From: Kappaphycus alvarezii
Lineage: Eukaryota; Rhodophyta; Florideophyceae; Gigartinales; Solieriaceae
NCBI GenBank assembly: GCA_002205965.3
Contig: NADL03000045.1
Span: forward strand, 476,620-540,619
DNA: 64,000 nt
Direction of reading: 5' to 3'
Every line of letters starts with the position of its first letter. Position 1 is the first letter of the stretch. A model generated the notes under the pieces. That model was not told the DNA's origin. It did no database searches and saw nothing but the letters and a program-made list of their open reading frames with translations. A program made the translations under genes and the position numbers. Shown here in pieces: positions 35,844-48,770 of this stretch.

Positions 35844-36136
35844 GTTTGGGTGTTTTACTCTTGGAAGATATATCCGATCTATCGTGCACGTTGGAATCTA
35901 GTCCGCAGCGCACTTCGTCGGCCACCTGCACTGGGCCAGGTATTCCCTTGTGTCTCCCAGTCCGTTCCTCCCCCATTGCTGTGTCGGCACACGTTTTTGG
36001 TGTGCCGACACAGCAATGGGTCGATTGTGGTTGTCTGGAAAACTTTAGGATAGATCGCGTACATCTTCCAACAGTAAAAACATCCAAAACTCCCCCTCCC
36101 AGGGAGGAAATGTTTGGGTGTTTACTCTTTGAAGTC
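35844..36136. repeat. Inverted-repeat module cluster (foldback or MITE-like)
   Basis: A motif of about 43 bases, GTTTGGGTGTTTTACTCTTG followed by GAAGATATATCCGATCTAT, lies forward at 35,844-35,885, reversed at 36,048-36,090 and forward again at 36,112-36,136. The first two enclose a 247-base segment with a perfect hairpin at its centre. The last two form a further stem around CCTCCCAGGGAGG. Three more copies follow in the unit (reversed 36,941-36,990 and 37,191-37,244, forward 37,411-37,450). The 247-base segment has terminal inverted repeats like a MITE and splits the LINE RT relic. No target duplication is obvious. Confidence 0.6.
35972..36020. repeat. Perfect 21-bp hairpin, one per unit
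   Basis: Arms 35,972-35,992 and 36,000-36,020 are exact reverse complements (starting CCCATTGCTGTGTCGG) around a GTTTTTG loop. The same structure occurs at 39,385, 42,826, 46,269, 57,184 and 60,621, with both arms intact in all six units. Confidence 0.85.
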
Positions 36137-37464
36137 CCAGTGCCTGCGGTAGGAGTGCCTTTGTCAGCAGTCGCCGTATGACCTTCCCAATTGCAATGGG
36201 GCGGATTTTCTCTGGCAGGGGCTGGATGGGTAGCAGCGTCGCAGAGGAGGTACGAGGGATTGTCTCATCTGGGAGGTGTCCATGGGCTAGCCTCGTCACA
36301 ACAGCCGTTAGCACCGAGATGCACGTCACCCCAGGTTCACGGCTCACCCTTGTGCTAGCCGGCGGCTGCAGAAGCCACGGAAACATTCTGCCGGGGCCCG
36401 GTGCGGAGTTTGGGTTCAGTACTGCTCTATCCAAGGCTCGAAAACCGATCTCCTTTCGACTTTCCACCCGAAGGTCAGGCCATCATCCTGCAACAAACAT
36501 ATGCCGCGTTACCGGTTGCTTTGAACGCGGCATGCCTGCGGACAGGAATTATAGCCAGTTTTCAGTAGCTAGTTTATAGCACCTTCACTCATCGTTTTTC
36601 AGTCGATCCGTCAACATCGCTGTACCGCATAGCTTCCTAGGGCTTTACCCTACTTTGCCATCGCAGTAAACCAACCCCACGTTTCCCCACTTCCACTCGG
36701 CTACCAGCTACGCTAGTTGGCGAAAATGCTCAGCTATCTCAACTGTAGATCCTGCGACATGGTTTGAATGCAAGTTCACGGGACTCCCAACCTCCGCACC
36801 ACTCGCAGTAACCCAACCTCACTTAGCCCCACGTTCCACTAGTGTTCCCTTTTTCGCTCAAGCTCGTCTTCCCCTTTGGTCTTCTCCAGCCGAACATAAA
36901 CGTGGATAAAACTCGAAGCAATACTCAGCGATAGGCTGTCAGATAGATCGAACATATCTTCCAACAGTCAAGACACCCAAAACTTTCCCCATACTCAGCC
37001 TGCTAAGATCTCGCCGCTAGAAAATAGTTTGCGCCCTCGGACGGTTGCTACCATCGGACCTCCCTCAGGACGCCTTCAAGGACCCCCTGCTCTCTACTTT
37101 CGGCTTCTTTGGAGGGCGTCGCTCCTCCCCTATTACTGTGGCGGTATGCCCTTTTGAGTCGATTGTGGTTGTCTGCAGTCTGGAGTAATTTGGGATAGAG
37201 TCGAATATGCAGTACCCTTCAAGAATAAAACACCCCAACTTTCCTCTTTTCTGCCTGTACCGTCAAGCACTGGACATGAACCTGTAGTGTCTCTTGGTAT
37301 GGGATGTGAAGTGGCACTCACGCCGCGCACTGGCACCATGAGCATGAGGCGATGCAGGCATCCTGTGCGGTCTCCCTGATACAGTGTGCATCTCTCCCTG
37401 AGGAGAAAACGTTTGGGTGTTTTACTGTTGGGATATTTCCGACCTATCCCATGGTTTTCCAGAC

Positions 37465-37543
37465 ATCTCTCCCTGATGCAGTGTTCATCTCTCCCTGATA
37501 CAGTGTGCATCTCTCCCTGGTACAGTGTGCATCTCTCCCTGGT
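37465..37543 (+). repeat. 22-bp minisatellite within the unit
   Basis: There are about 3.5 tandem copies of ATCTCTCCCTGATACAGTGT plus GC, with small variations (GATGCAGTGTTC, GGTACAGTGTGC). A separate single copy lies at about 37,377-37,400, on the other side of a forward inverted module. It is repeated in each unit (for example 40,887, 44,325, 47,770, 58,685, 62,117). Confidence 0.7.
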
Positions 37544-37619
37544 ACACAAGTGGATCGAAACTGGGCCGGAAAAGCGGAGGGTTATTGGTGTGCCGAGGTT
37601 TGCATTGTGCTGAGGTTTG

Positions 37620-38600
37620 CATGAGAAGTTGTGAGGTTTCGCAGGAGATCGAGTGCGGCACAAACGGCGACATGGGTGAGTAGACAATGTTTGTTTATCA
37701 TTGCGAGCATTGCGGAGGGGAGCTGTCCCGTTCTAATCTATACTAATCTACAATAAGTTACATCCCTGAAGGAGACTGGTACCGTCTACTACGCCTCCTT
37801 CACAGGGGGACCCTGGCGGGACCCAGTGATCTACGGTCTCACAGAATATACACCCCCTGCAACCACCTAGACCGTAGAACACTAAGTCCTGCCGCTACAA
37901 CCGCTCCGCAACTGCTCTGTCTCACTCAAAAAAAAATTGCCCGTCCGCATCTGTACAGTCGGCGCCGCTTCCACCACTTGACCAGCCCCTTCGACAGTGC
38001 ATTTAAACTTTTCGAAACCCCCATCTGCACTGTCGAGCCCGCCCTCCCTGCACCCTCCCCCCACCGCCCGTCAACTCCCGCCCCACCGCTTCCATGAACC
38101 ACACGCCCGTCCACCACAGTCCCCCGCCCCAATCCCAGACCACCAACCACCCTCCCCATCCCAGCCCCATCCTAGCCCCTGACCACACACCCTCGCCAAC
38201 CCGTCTTCCCCAACGCCCTACCTCTCCCACCATTGTCCCTGCCTCCCCGCTAAAACTCAACTCCCGGTCCGCCCCTCAACCCTCCCTACCTCCTTGCGCG
38301 CTTCATCCGCCACCCAGCTGGGGGATGGGATCTGCGAAGGCGACAGAGGTCTGGGAGGGCCGTGGAGACGGCCCGAGGGTCGGTGCGGGGATTCGTGCTG
38401 GGATGGGGTCACAGTATGCGATTAGGGAAGAACGGGACGCGGACAGGGTGTGGTCATGCCAGTGGTGAGGATGAAATCGGCTGGGGGAGAGGCCTCGCGG
38501 CTCGGTATTTATTTGGGCTGAGAGCGGCGATGGCATTGTTTTGGGGTACCATCCTGTGGTGCAGAGTTTTCAATTATTGTCAGCGGGGCGCAAAGGTGAT
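37620..38600 (-). pseudogene. Pseudogene-derived segment of the unit
   Basis: This part aligns with 4,860-6,250. On the minus strand it keeps short protein blocks shared with the two coiled-coil copies: CAPLTIIETLHHR (from about 38,590; clearest in unit 2 near 42,010), GKEVGRVEGRTRELSFSGEAG (about 38,300-38,240), NALSKGLVKWWKR (about 38,000-37,960) and SGCSGRT (about 37,890). The charged helix of the coiled-coil gene is missing here. There is no continuous frame, so it is taken as a decayed, internally deleted relative. It recurs in units 2-5 and as a stub in unit 6. Confidence 0.5.
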
Positions 38601-38959
38601 GTTCAGGGCTTGAGGAGAGCAATTGGAATTAGATGAATGCAGCAGTCTGTCAATTGCGCGCTTGGAAGTCAGCCATTTGTACGGTATGCTGGCGTTGCAT
38701 TCATATTTTCATGCCAGTTTGGTGTTGCTGCAAATTGTTCCGCGACAGCGTATTCCTACACTGTAAATGCGTTGGTGGTTATTGTGCAGGTCAGCCTCTC
38801 GCGTTCTTGAAATAGACATAGTTTCTGCAACCGAAGGAATGTTGTGTCCGCTCGACAATCCTTTGCCACTAGATTGCTACACGAGAAAACATCACCGTGC
38901 TTGGTGGGTCCTATTGTTGCATCCTTTGTTGGCTGAGCATGTCTTGCGTGCACGCCACC

Positions 38960-41900
38960 GGCATGACTAGCCACGGCAGCTGACGAGCGTACACCATGTT
39001 CAGAACACGATGTAACAACGGCACTCTGGCCTAGGCACTTCTCGTGCGTAGATATGCCCCTCCTCTCTGGAAACAGCCGTCAGTGCCTCTAAGCAGCAGC
39101 GCACAAGAACATTTCCCCTTTGTCGGCAGCAGGTCTATCATTCTCTGTCTCGAGAAGCGGCTGAACGCATCACGCGCACCTACTGAGACGAGCGTGTGGT
39201 CCTCATCTTCGCCTTTGCCGTCAATCAGTCTCCGGACTTCGTGCACATGGGGAAAGGTTTGGGTGTTTTACTCTGGAAGATATATCCGATCTATCGTGCA
39301 CGTTGGAATCTAGTCCGCAGCGCACTTCGTCGGCCACCTGCACCGGGCCAGGTATTTCCCTTGTGTCTCCCAGTCCGTTCCTCCCCCATTGCTGTGTCGG
39401 CACACGTTTTTGGTGTGCCGACACAGCAATGGGTCGATTGTGGTTGTCTGGAAACTTAGGATAGATCGGTACATCTTCCAACAGTAAAAACATCCAAAAC
39501 TTCCCCCTCCCAGGGAGGAAATGTTTGGGTGTTTTACTCTTTGAAGTCCCAGTGCCTGCGGTAGGAGTGCCTTTGTCAGCAGTCGCCGTATGAACCTTCC
39601 CAATTGCAAATGGGGCGGATTTTCTCTGGCAGGGGCTGGATGGGTAGCAGCGTCGCAGAGGAGGTACGAGGGATTGTCTCATCTGGGAGGTGTCCATGGC
39701 TAGCCTCGTCACAACAGCCGTTAGCACCGAGATGCACGTCACCCCAGGTTCACGGCTCACCCTTGTGCTAGCCGGCGGCTGCAGAAGCCACGGAAAACAT
39801 TCTGCCGGGCCCGGTGCGGAGTTTGGGTTCAGTACTGCTCTATCCCAAGGCTCGAAAACCGATCTCCTTTCGACTTTCCACCCGAAGGTCAGGCCCATCA
39901 TCCGCAACAAACATATGCCGCGTTACCGGTTTGCTTTGAACGCGGCATGCCTGCGGACAGGAATTATAGCCAGTTTTCAGTAGCTAGTTTATAGCACCTT
40001 CACTCATCGTTTTTCAGTCGATCCGTCAACATCGCTGTACCGCATAGCTTCCTAGGGCTTTACCCTACTTTGCCATCGCAGTAAACCAACCCCACGTTTC
40101 CCCACTTTCCACTCGGCTACCAGCTACGTTAGTTGGCGAAAATGCTCAGCTATCTCAACTGTAGATCCTGCGACATGGTTTGAATGCAAGTTCACGGGAC
40201 TCCCAACCTCCGCACCACTCGCAGTAACCCAACCTCACTTAGCCCCACGTTCCACTAGTGTTCCCTTTTTTCGCTCAAGCTCGTCTTCCCCTTTGGTCTT
40301 CTCCAGCCGAACATAAACGTGGATAAAACTCGAAGCAATACTCAGCCCGATAGGCTGTCAGATAGATCGAACATATCTTCCAACAGTCAAGACACCCAAA
40401 ACTTTCCCCATACTCAGCCTGCTAAGATCTCGCCGCTAGAAAATAGTTTGCGCCCTCGGACGGTTGCTACCATCGGGACCTCCCTCAGGACGCCTTCAAG
40501 GACCCCCTGCTCTCTACTTTCGGCTTCTTTGGAGGGCGTCGCTCCTCCCCTATTACTGTGGCGGTATGCCCTTTTGAGTCGATTGTGGTTGTCTGCAGTC
40601 TGGAGTAATTTGGGATAGAGTCGAATATGCAGTACCCTTCAAGAATAAAACACCCCAACTTTCCTCTTTTCTGCCTGTACCGTCAAGCACTGGACATGAA
40701 CCTGTAGTGTCTCTTGGTATGGGATGTGAAGTGGCACTCACGCCGCGCACTGGCACCATGAGCATGAGGCGATGCAGGCATCCTGTGCGGTCTCCCTGAT
40801 ACAGTGTGCATCTCTCCCTGAGGAGAAAACGTTTGGGTGTTTTACTGTTGGAAGATATTTCCGACCTATCCCATGGTTTTCCAGACATCTCTCCCTGATG
40901 CAGTGTTCATCTCTCCCTGATACAGTGTGCATCTCTCCCTGGTACAGTGTGCATCTCTCCCTGGTACACAAGTGGATCGAAACTGGGCCGGAAAGCGGAG
41001 GGGTTATTGGTGTGCCGAGGTTTGCATTGTGCTGAGGTTTGCATGAGAAGTTGTGAGGTTTCGCAGGAGATCGAGTGCGGCACAAACGGCGACATGGGTG
41101 AGTAGACAATGTTTGTTTATCATTGCGAGCATTGCGGAGGGGAGCTGTCCCGTTCTAATCTATACTAATCTACAATAAGTTACATCCCTGAAGGAGACTG
41201 GTACCGTCTACTACCGCCTCCTTCACAGGGGGGACCCTGGCGGGACCCAGTGATCTACGGTCTCACAGAATATACACCCCTGCAACCACCTAGACCGTAG
41301 AACACTAAGTCCTGCCGCTACAACCGCTCCGCAACTGCTCTGTCTCACTCAAAAAAAAAATTGCCCGTGCCGCATCTGTACAGTCGGCGCCCGCTTCCAC
41401 CACTTGACCAGCCCCTTCGACAGTGCATTTAAACTTTTCGAAACCCCCATCTGCACTGTCGAGCCCGCCCTCCCTGCACTCCCCCCCACCGCCCGTCAAC
41501 TCCCGCCCCACCGCTTCCATGAACCACACGCCCCGTCCACCACAGTCCCCCCGCCCCAATCCCAGACCACCAACCACCCTCCCCATCCCAGCCCCATCCT
41601 AGCCCCTGACCACACACCCTCGCCAACCCGTCTTCCCCAACGCCCTACCTCTCCCACCATTGTCCCTGCCTCCCCGCTAAAACTCAACTCCCGGGTCCGC
41701 CCCTCAACCCTCCCTACCTCCTTGCCGCGCTTCATCCGCCACCCAGCTGGGGGATGGGGATCTGCGAAGGCGACAGAGGTCTGGGAGGGCCGTGGAGACG
41801 GCCCGAGGGTCGGTGCGGGGATTCGTGCTGGGATGGGGGTCACAGTATGCGATTAGGGAAGAACGGGACGCGGACAGGGTGTGGTCATGCCAGTGGTGAG

Positions 41901-42393
41901 GATGAAATCGGCTGGGGAGAGGCCTCGCGGCTCGGTATTTATATTGGGCTGAGAGCGGCGATGGCATTGTTTTGGGGTACTCATCCTGTGGTGCAGAGTT
42001 TCAATTATTGTCAGCGGGGCGCAAAGGTGATGTTCAGGGCTTGAGGAGAGCAATTGGAATTAGGATGAATGCAGCAGTCTGTCAATTGCGCGCTTGGAAG
42101 TCAGCCATTTGTACGGTATGCTGGCGTTGCATTCATATTTTCATGCCAGTTGGTGTTGCTGCAAATTGTTCCGCGACAGCGTATTCCTACACTGTAATAT
42201 GCGTTGGTGGTTATTTGTGCAGGTCAGCCTCTCGCGTTCTTGAAATAGACATAGTTTCTGCAACCGAAGGAATGTTGTGTCCGCTCGACAATCCTTTGCC
42301 ACTAGATGTGCTACACGAGAAAACATCACCGTGCTTGGTGGGTCCTATTGTTGCATCCTTTGTTGGCTGAGCATGTCTTGCGTGCACGCCACC
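38960..42393 (+). repeat. Tandem unit 2
   Basis: Same order of parts as unit 1, with the hairpin at 39,385-39,433 and the pseudogene-related segment at about 41,040-42,030. Confidence 0.85.
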
Positions 42394-45300
42394 GGCATGA
42401 CTAGCCACGGCAGCTGACGAGCGTACACCATGTTCAGAACACGATGTAACAACGGCACTCTGGCCTAGGCACTTCTTCGTGCGTAGATATGCCCCCTCCC
42501 TCTCTGGAAACAGCCGTCAGTGCCTCTAAGCAGCAGCGCACAAGAACATTTCCCCCTTTGGTCGGCAGCAGGTCTATCATTCTCTGTCTCGAGAAGCGGC
42601 TGAACGCATCACGCGCACCTACTGAGACGAGCGTGTGGTCCTCATCTTCGCCTTTGCCGTCAATCAGTCTCCCGGACTTCGTGCACATGGGGAAAGGTTT
42701 GGGTGTTTTACTTTTGGAAGATATATCCGATCTATCGTGCACGTTGGAATCTAGTCCGCAGCGCACTTCGTCGGCCACCTGCACCTGGGCCAGGTATTCC
42801 CTTGTGTCTCCCAGTCCATTCCTCCCCCATTGCTGTGTCGGCACACGTTTTTGGTGTGCCGACACAGCAATGGGTCGATTGTGGTTGTCTGGAAAACTTT
42901 AGGATAGATCGCGTACATCTTCCAACAGAAAAACATCCAAAACTTCCCCCTCCCAGGGAGGAAATGTTTGGGTGTTTTACTCTTTGAAGTCCCAGTGCCT
43001 GCGGTAGGAGTGCCTTTGTCAGCAGTCGCCGTATGACCTTCCCAATTGCAATGGGCGGATTTTCTCTGGCAGGGGCTGGATGGGTAGCAGCGTCGCAGAG
43101 GAGGTACGAGGGATTGTCTCATCTGGGAGGTGTCCATGGGCTAGCCTCGTCACAACAGCCGTTAGCACCGAGATGCACGTCACCCCAGGTTCACGGCTCA
43201 CCCTTGTGCTAGCCGGCGGCTGCAGAAGCCACGGAAACATTCTGCCGGGGCCCGGTGCGGAGTTTGGTTCAGTACTGCTCTATCCAAGGCTCGAAAACCG
43301 ATCTCCTTTCGACTTTCCACCCGAGGTCAGTAGGCCCATCATCCTGCCAACAAACATATGCCGCGTTACCGGTTGCTTTGAACGCGGCATGCCTGCGGAC
43401 AGGAATTATAGCCAGTTTTCAGTAGCTAGTTTATAGCACCTTCACTCATCGTTTTTCAGTCGATCCGTCAACATCGCTGTACCGCATAGCTTCCTAGGGC
43501 TTTACCCTACTTTGCCATCGCAGTAAACCAACCCACGTTTCCCACTTTCCACTCGGCTACCAGCTACGTTAGTTGGCGAAAATGCTCAGCTATCTCAACT
43601 GTAGATCCTGCGACATGGTTTGAATGCAAGTTCACGGGACTCCCAACCTCCGCACCACTCGCAGTAACCCAACCTCACTTAGCCCCACGTTCCACTAGTG
43701 TTCCCTTTTTTCGCTCAAGCTCGTCGTTCCCCTTTGGTCTTCTCCAGCCGAACATAAACGTGGATAAAACTCGAAGCAATACTCAGCCCGATAGGCTGTC
43801 AGATAGATCGAACATATCTTCCAACAGTCAAGACACCCAAAACTTTCCCCATACTCAGCCTGCTAAGATCTCGCCGCTAGAAAATAGTTTGCGCCCTCGG
43901 ACGGTTGCTACCATCGGGACCTCCCTCAGGACGCCTTCAAGGACCCCCTGCTCTCTACTTTCGGCTTCTTTGGAGGCGTCGCTCCTCCCCTATTACTGTG
44001 GCGGTATGCCCTTTTGAGTCGATTGTGGTTGTCTGCAGTCTGGAGTAATTTGGGATAGAGTCGAATATGCAGTACCCTTCAAGAATAAAACACCCCAACT
44101 TTCCTCTTTTCTGCCTGTACCGTCAAGCACTGGACATGAACCTGTAGTGTCTCTTGGTATGGGATGTGAAGTGGCACTCACGCCGCGCACTGGCACCATG
44201 AGCATGAGGCGATGCAGGCATCCTGTGCGGTCTCCCTGATACAGTGTGCATCTCTCCCTGAGGAGAAAACGTTTGGGTGTTTTACTGTTGGAAGATATTT
44301 CCGACCTATCCATGGTTTCCAGACATCTCTCCCTGATGCAGTGTTCATCTCTCCCTGATACAGTGTGCATCTCTCCCTGGTACAGTGTGCATCTCTCCCT
44401 GGTACACAAGTGGATCGAAACTGGGCCGGAAAGCGGAGGGGTTATTGGTGTGCCGAGGTTTGCATTGTGCTGAGGTTTGCATGAGAAGATTGTGAGGTTT
44501 TCGCAGGAGATCGAGTGCGGCACAAACGGCGACATGGGTGAGTAAGACAATGTTTGTTTATCATTGCGAGCATTGCGGAGGGGAGCTGTCCCGTTCTAAT
44601 CTATACTAATCTACAATAAGTTACATCCCTGAAGGAGACTGGTACCGTCTACTACCGCCTCCTTCACAGGGGGACCCTGCGGGACCCAGTGATCTACGGG
44701 TCTCACAGAATATACCCCCCTGCAACCACCTAGACCGTAGAACACTAAGTCCTGCCGCTACAACCGCTCCGCAAACTGCTCTGTCTCACTCAAAAAAAAA
44801 ATTGCCCGTTGCCGCATCTGTACAGTCGGCGCCCGCTTCCACCACTTGACCAGCCCCTTCGACAGTGCATTTAAACTTTTCGGAAACCCCCATCTGCACT
44901 GTCGAGCCCGCCCTCCCTGCACCCTCCCCCCCACCGCCCGTCAACTCCGCGCCCACCGCTTCCATGAACCACACGGCCCCGTCCACCACAGTCCCCCCGC
45001 CCCAATCCCAACCACCAACCACCCTCCCCATCCCAGCCCCATCCTAGCCCCTGACCACACACCCTCGCCAACCCGTCTTCCCCAACGCCCTACCTCTCCC
45101 ACCATTGTCCCTGCCTCCCCGCTAAAACTCAACTCCCGGGTCCGCCCCTCAACCCTCCCTACCTCCTTGCCGCGCTTCATCCGCCACCCAGCTGGGGGAT
45201 GGGGATCTGCGAAGGCGACAGAGGTCTGGGAGGCCGTGGAGACGGCCCGAGGGTCGGTGCGGGGATTCGTGCTGGGGATGGGGGTCACAGTATGCGATTA

Positions 45301-45837
45301 GGGAAGAACGGACGCGGACAGGTGTGGTCATGCCAGTGGTGAGGATGAAATCGGCTGGGGGAGAGGCCTCGCGGCTCGGTATTTATATTGGGCTGAGGCG
45401 GCGATGGCATTGTTTTGGGGTACTCATCCTGTGGTGCAGAGTTTCAATTATTGTCAGCGGGGCGCCAAAGGTGATGTTCAGGGCTTGAGGAGAGCAATTG
45501 GAATTAGGATGAATGCAGCAGTCTGTCAATTGCGCGCTTGGAAGTCAGCCATTTGTACGGTATGCTGGCGTTGCATTCATATTTTCATGCCAGTTGGTGT
45601 TGCTGCAAATTGTTCCGCGACAGCGTATTCCTACACTGTAATATGCGTTGGTGGTTATTTGTGCAGGTCAGCCTCTCGCGTTCTTGAAATAGACATAGTT
45701 TCTGCAACCGAAGGAATGTTGTGTCCGCTCGACAATCCTTTGCCACTAGATGTGCTACACGAGAAAACATCACCGTGCTTGGTGGGTCCTATTGTTGCAT
45801 CCTTTGTTGGCTGAGCATGTCTTGCGTGCACGCCACC
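42394..45837 (+). repeat. Tandem unit 3
   Basis: Same order of parts; hairpin at 42,826-42,874; pseudogene-related segment at about 44,470-45,465. Confidence 0.85.
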
Positions 45838-48765
45838 GGCATGACTAGCCACGGCAGCTGACGAGCGTACACCATGTTCAGAACACGATGTAACAACGGC
45901 ACTCTGGCCTAGGCACTTCTTCGTGCGTAGATATGCCCCCTCCCTCTCTGGAAACAGCCGTCAGTGCCTCTAAGCAGCAGCGCACAAGAACATTTCCCCC
46001 TTTGGTCGGCAGCAGGTCTATCATTCTCTGTCTCGAGAAGCGGCTGAACGCATCACGCGCACCTACTGAGACGAGCGTGTGGTCCTCATCTTCGCCTTTG
46101 CCGTCAATCAGTCTCCGGACTTCGTGCACATGGGGAAAGGTTTGGGTGTTTTACTTTTGGAAGATATATCCGATCTATCGTGCACGTTGGAATCTAGTCC
46201 GCAGCGCACTTCGTCGGCCACCTGCACCTGGGCCAGGTATTCCCTTGTGTCTCCCAGTCCGTTCCTCCCCCATTGCTGTGTCGGCACACGTTTTTGGTGT
46301 GCCGACACAGCAATGGGTCGATTGTGGTTGTCTGGAAAACTTTAGGATAGATCGCGTACATCTTCCAACAGTAAAAACATCCAAAACTTCCCCCTCCCAG
46401 GGAGGAAATGTTTGGGTGTTTTACTCTTTGAAGTCCCAGTGCCTGCGGTAGGAGTGCCTTTGTCAGCAGTCGCCGTATGACCTTCCCAATTGCAATGGGG
46501 CGGATTTTCTCTGGCAGGGGCTGGATGGGTAGCAGCGTCGCAGAGGAGGTACGAGGGATTGTCTCATCTGGGAGGTGTCCATGGGCTAGCCTCGTCACAA
46601 CAGCCGTTAGCACCGAGATGCACGTCACCCCAGGTTCACGGCTCACCCTTGTGCTAGCCGGCGGCTGCAGAAGCCACGGAAACATTCTGCCGGGGCCCGG
46701 TGCGGAGTTTGGGTTCAGTACTGCTCTATCCAAGGCTCGAAAACCGATCTCCTTTCGACTTTCCACCCGAAGGTCAGGCCCATCATCCTGCAACAAACAT
46801 ATGCCGCGTTACCGGTTGCTTTGAACGCGGCATGCCTGCGGACAGGAATTATAGCCAGTTTTCAGTAGCTAGTTTATAGCACCTTCACTCATCGTTTTTC
46901 AGTCGATCCGTCAACATCGCTGTACCGCATAGCTTCCTAGGGCTTTACCCTACTTTGCCATCGCAGTAAACCAACCCCACGTTTCCCCACTTTCCACTCG
47001 GCTACCAGCTACGTTAGTTGGCGAAAATGCTCAGCTATCTCAACTGTAGATCCTGCGACATGGTTTGAATGCAAGTTCACGGGACTCCCAACCTCCGCAC
47101 CACTCGCAGTAACCCAACCTCACTTAGCCCCACGTTCCACTAGTGTTCCCTTTTTTCGCTCAAGCTCGTCTTCCCCTTTGGTCTTCTCCAGCCGAACATA
47201 AACGTGGATAAAACTCGAAGCAATACTCAGCCCGATAGGCTGTCAGATAGATCGAACATATCTTCCAACAGTCAAGACACCCAAAACTTTCCCCATACTC
47301 AGCCTGCTAAGATCTCGCCGCTAGAAAATAGTTTGCGCCCTCGGACGGTTGCTACCATCGGGACCTCCCTCAGGACGCCTTCAAGGACCCCCTGCTCTCT
47401 ACTTTCGGCTTCTTTGGAGGGCGTCGCTCCTCCCCTATTACTGTGGCGGTATGCCCTTTTGAGTCGATTGTGGTTGTCTGCAGTCTGGAGTAATTTGGGA
47501 TAGAGTCGAATATGCAGTACCCTTCAAGAATAAAACACCCCAACTTTCCTCTTTTCTGCCTGTACCGTCAAGCACTGGACATGAACCTGTAGTGTCTCTT
47601 GGTATGGGATGTGAAGTGGCACTCACGCCGCGCACTGGCACCATGAGCATGAGGCGATGCAGGCATCCTGTGCGGTCTCCCTGATACAGTGTGCATCTCT
47701 CCCTGAGGAGAAAACGTTTGGGTGTTTTACTGTTGGAAGATATTTCCGACCTATCCCATGGTTTTCCAGACATCTCTCCCTGATGCAGTGTTCATCTCTC
47801 CCTGATACAGTGTGCATCTCTCCCTGGTACAGTGTGCATCTCTCCCTGGTACACAAGTGGATCGAAACTGGGCCGGAAAGCGGAGGGGTTATTGGTGTGC
47901 CGAGGTTTGCATTGTGCTGAGGTTTGCATGAGAAGTTGTGAGGTTTCGCAGGAGATCGAGTGCGGCACAAACGGCGACATGGGTGAGTAGACAATGTTTG
48001 TTTATCATTGCGAGCATTGCGGAGGGGAGCTGTCCCGTTCTAATCTATACTAATCTACAATAAGTTACATCCCTGAAGGAGACTGGTACCGTCTACTACC
48101 GCCTCCTTCACAGGGGGGACCCTGGCGGGACCCAGTGATCTACGGTCTCACAGAATATACACCCCCTGCAACCACCTAGACCGTAGAACACTAAGTCCTG
48201 CCGCTACAACCGCTCCGCAACTGCTCTGTCTCACTCAAAAAAAAAATTGCCCGTGCCGCATCTGTACAGTCGGCGCCCGCTTCCACCACTTGACCAGCCC
48301 CTTCGACAGTGCATTTAAACTTTTCGAAACCCCCATCTGCACTGTCGAGCCCGCCCTCCCTGCACCCTCCCCCCACCGCCCGTCAACTCCCGCCCCACCG
48401 CTTCCATGAACCACACGCCCCGTCCACCACAGTCCCCCGCCCCAATCCCAGACCACCAACCACCCTCCCCATCCCAGCCCCATCCTAGCCCCTGACCACA
48501 CACCCTCGCCAACCCGTCTTCCCCAACGCCCTACCTCTCCCACCATTGTCCCTGCCTCCCCGCTAAAACTCAACTCCCGGGTCCGCCCCTCAACCCTCCC
48601 TACCTCCTTGCCGCGCTTCATCCGCCACCCAGCTGGGGATGGGGATCTGCGAAGGCGACAGAGGTCTGGGAGGGCCGTGGAGACGGCCCGAGGGTCGGTG
48701 CGGGGATTCGTGCTGGGATGGGGGTCACAGTATGCGATTAGGGAAGAACGGGACGCGGACAGGGT

Positions 48766-48770
48766 GTGGT
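48766..48770 (+). other. Target-site duplication, left (GTGGT)
   Basis: GTGGT precedes the LTR and recurs directly after the element at 56,242-56,246. Uninterrupted units contain a single GTGGTCATGCC at this site. Confidence 0.9.

Larger units (their letters stand above)
35550..36600 (-). pseudogene. LINE reverse transcriptase relic in every unit
   Basis: Reading leftwards: a linker DLRVESRKEIGF and NSAPGPGRMFPWLL (about 36,480-36,370), then LTAVVTRLAHGHLPDE, and PLPEKIRPIAIGKVIRRLL (about 36,235-36,175). These are the finger motifs of non-LTR reverse transcriptases (KP-GG-RPIA-GE--RRL). After about 330 bases of inverted-repeat modules the palm begins: DHTLVSVGARDAFSRFSRQ (about 35,805-35,745), where the usual catalytic aspartate position reads Gly. 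A degraded GLSSGHNIPS block lies further left, in the next unit. The relic is therefore dead and carries an insertion. It recurs at about 38,830-39,910, 42,270-43,330, 45,710-46,790, 56,630-57,710 and 60,060-61,147. The family resembles the fragment at 26.8 kb. Confidence 0.6.
35546..38959 (+). repeat. Tandem unit 1
   Basis: First full unit, directly right of the old Ty3/gypsy element. It contains the LINE RT relic (minus, 35,550-36,600), the hairpin (35,972-36,020), six inverted-module copies (35,844-37,450), the minisatellite (37,465-37,543) and the pseudogene-related segment (37,620-38,600). Confidence 0.85.

Noticed and set aside
37465-37543. Regular short repeats resembling a CRISPR array
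   Set aside because: The 22-bp repeats are directly adjacent with no spacers, and the context is eukaryotic.
37133-37687. Minus-strand open frame rich in ERCTLYQGEMHT repeats
   Set aside because: It is the minisatellite and inverted modules read in one frame; not protein-like.
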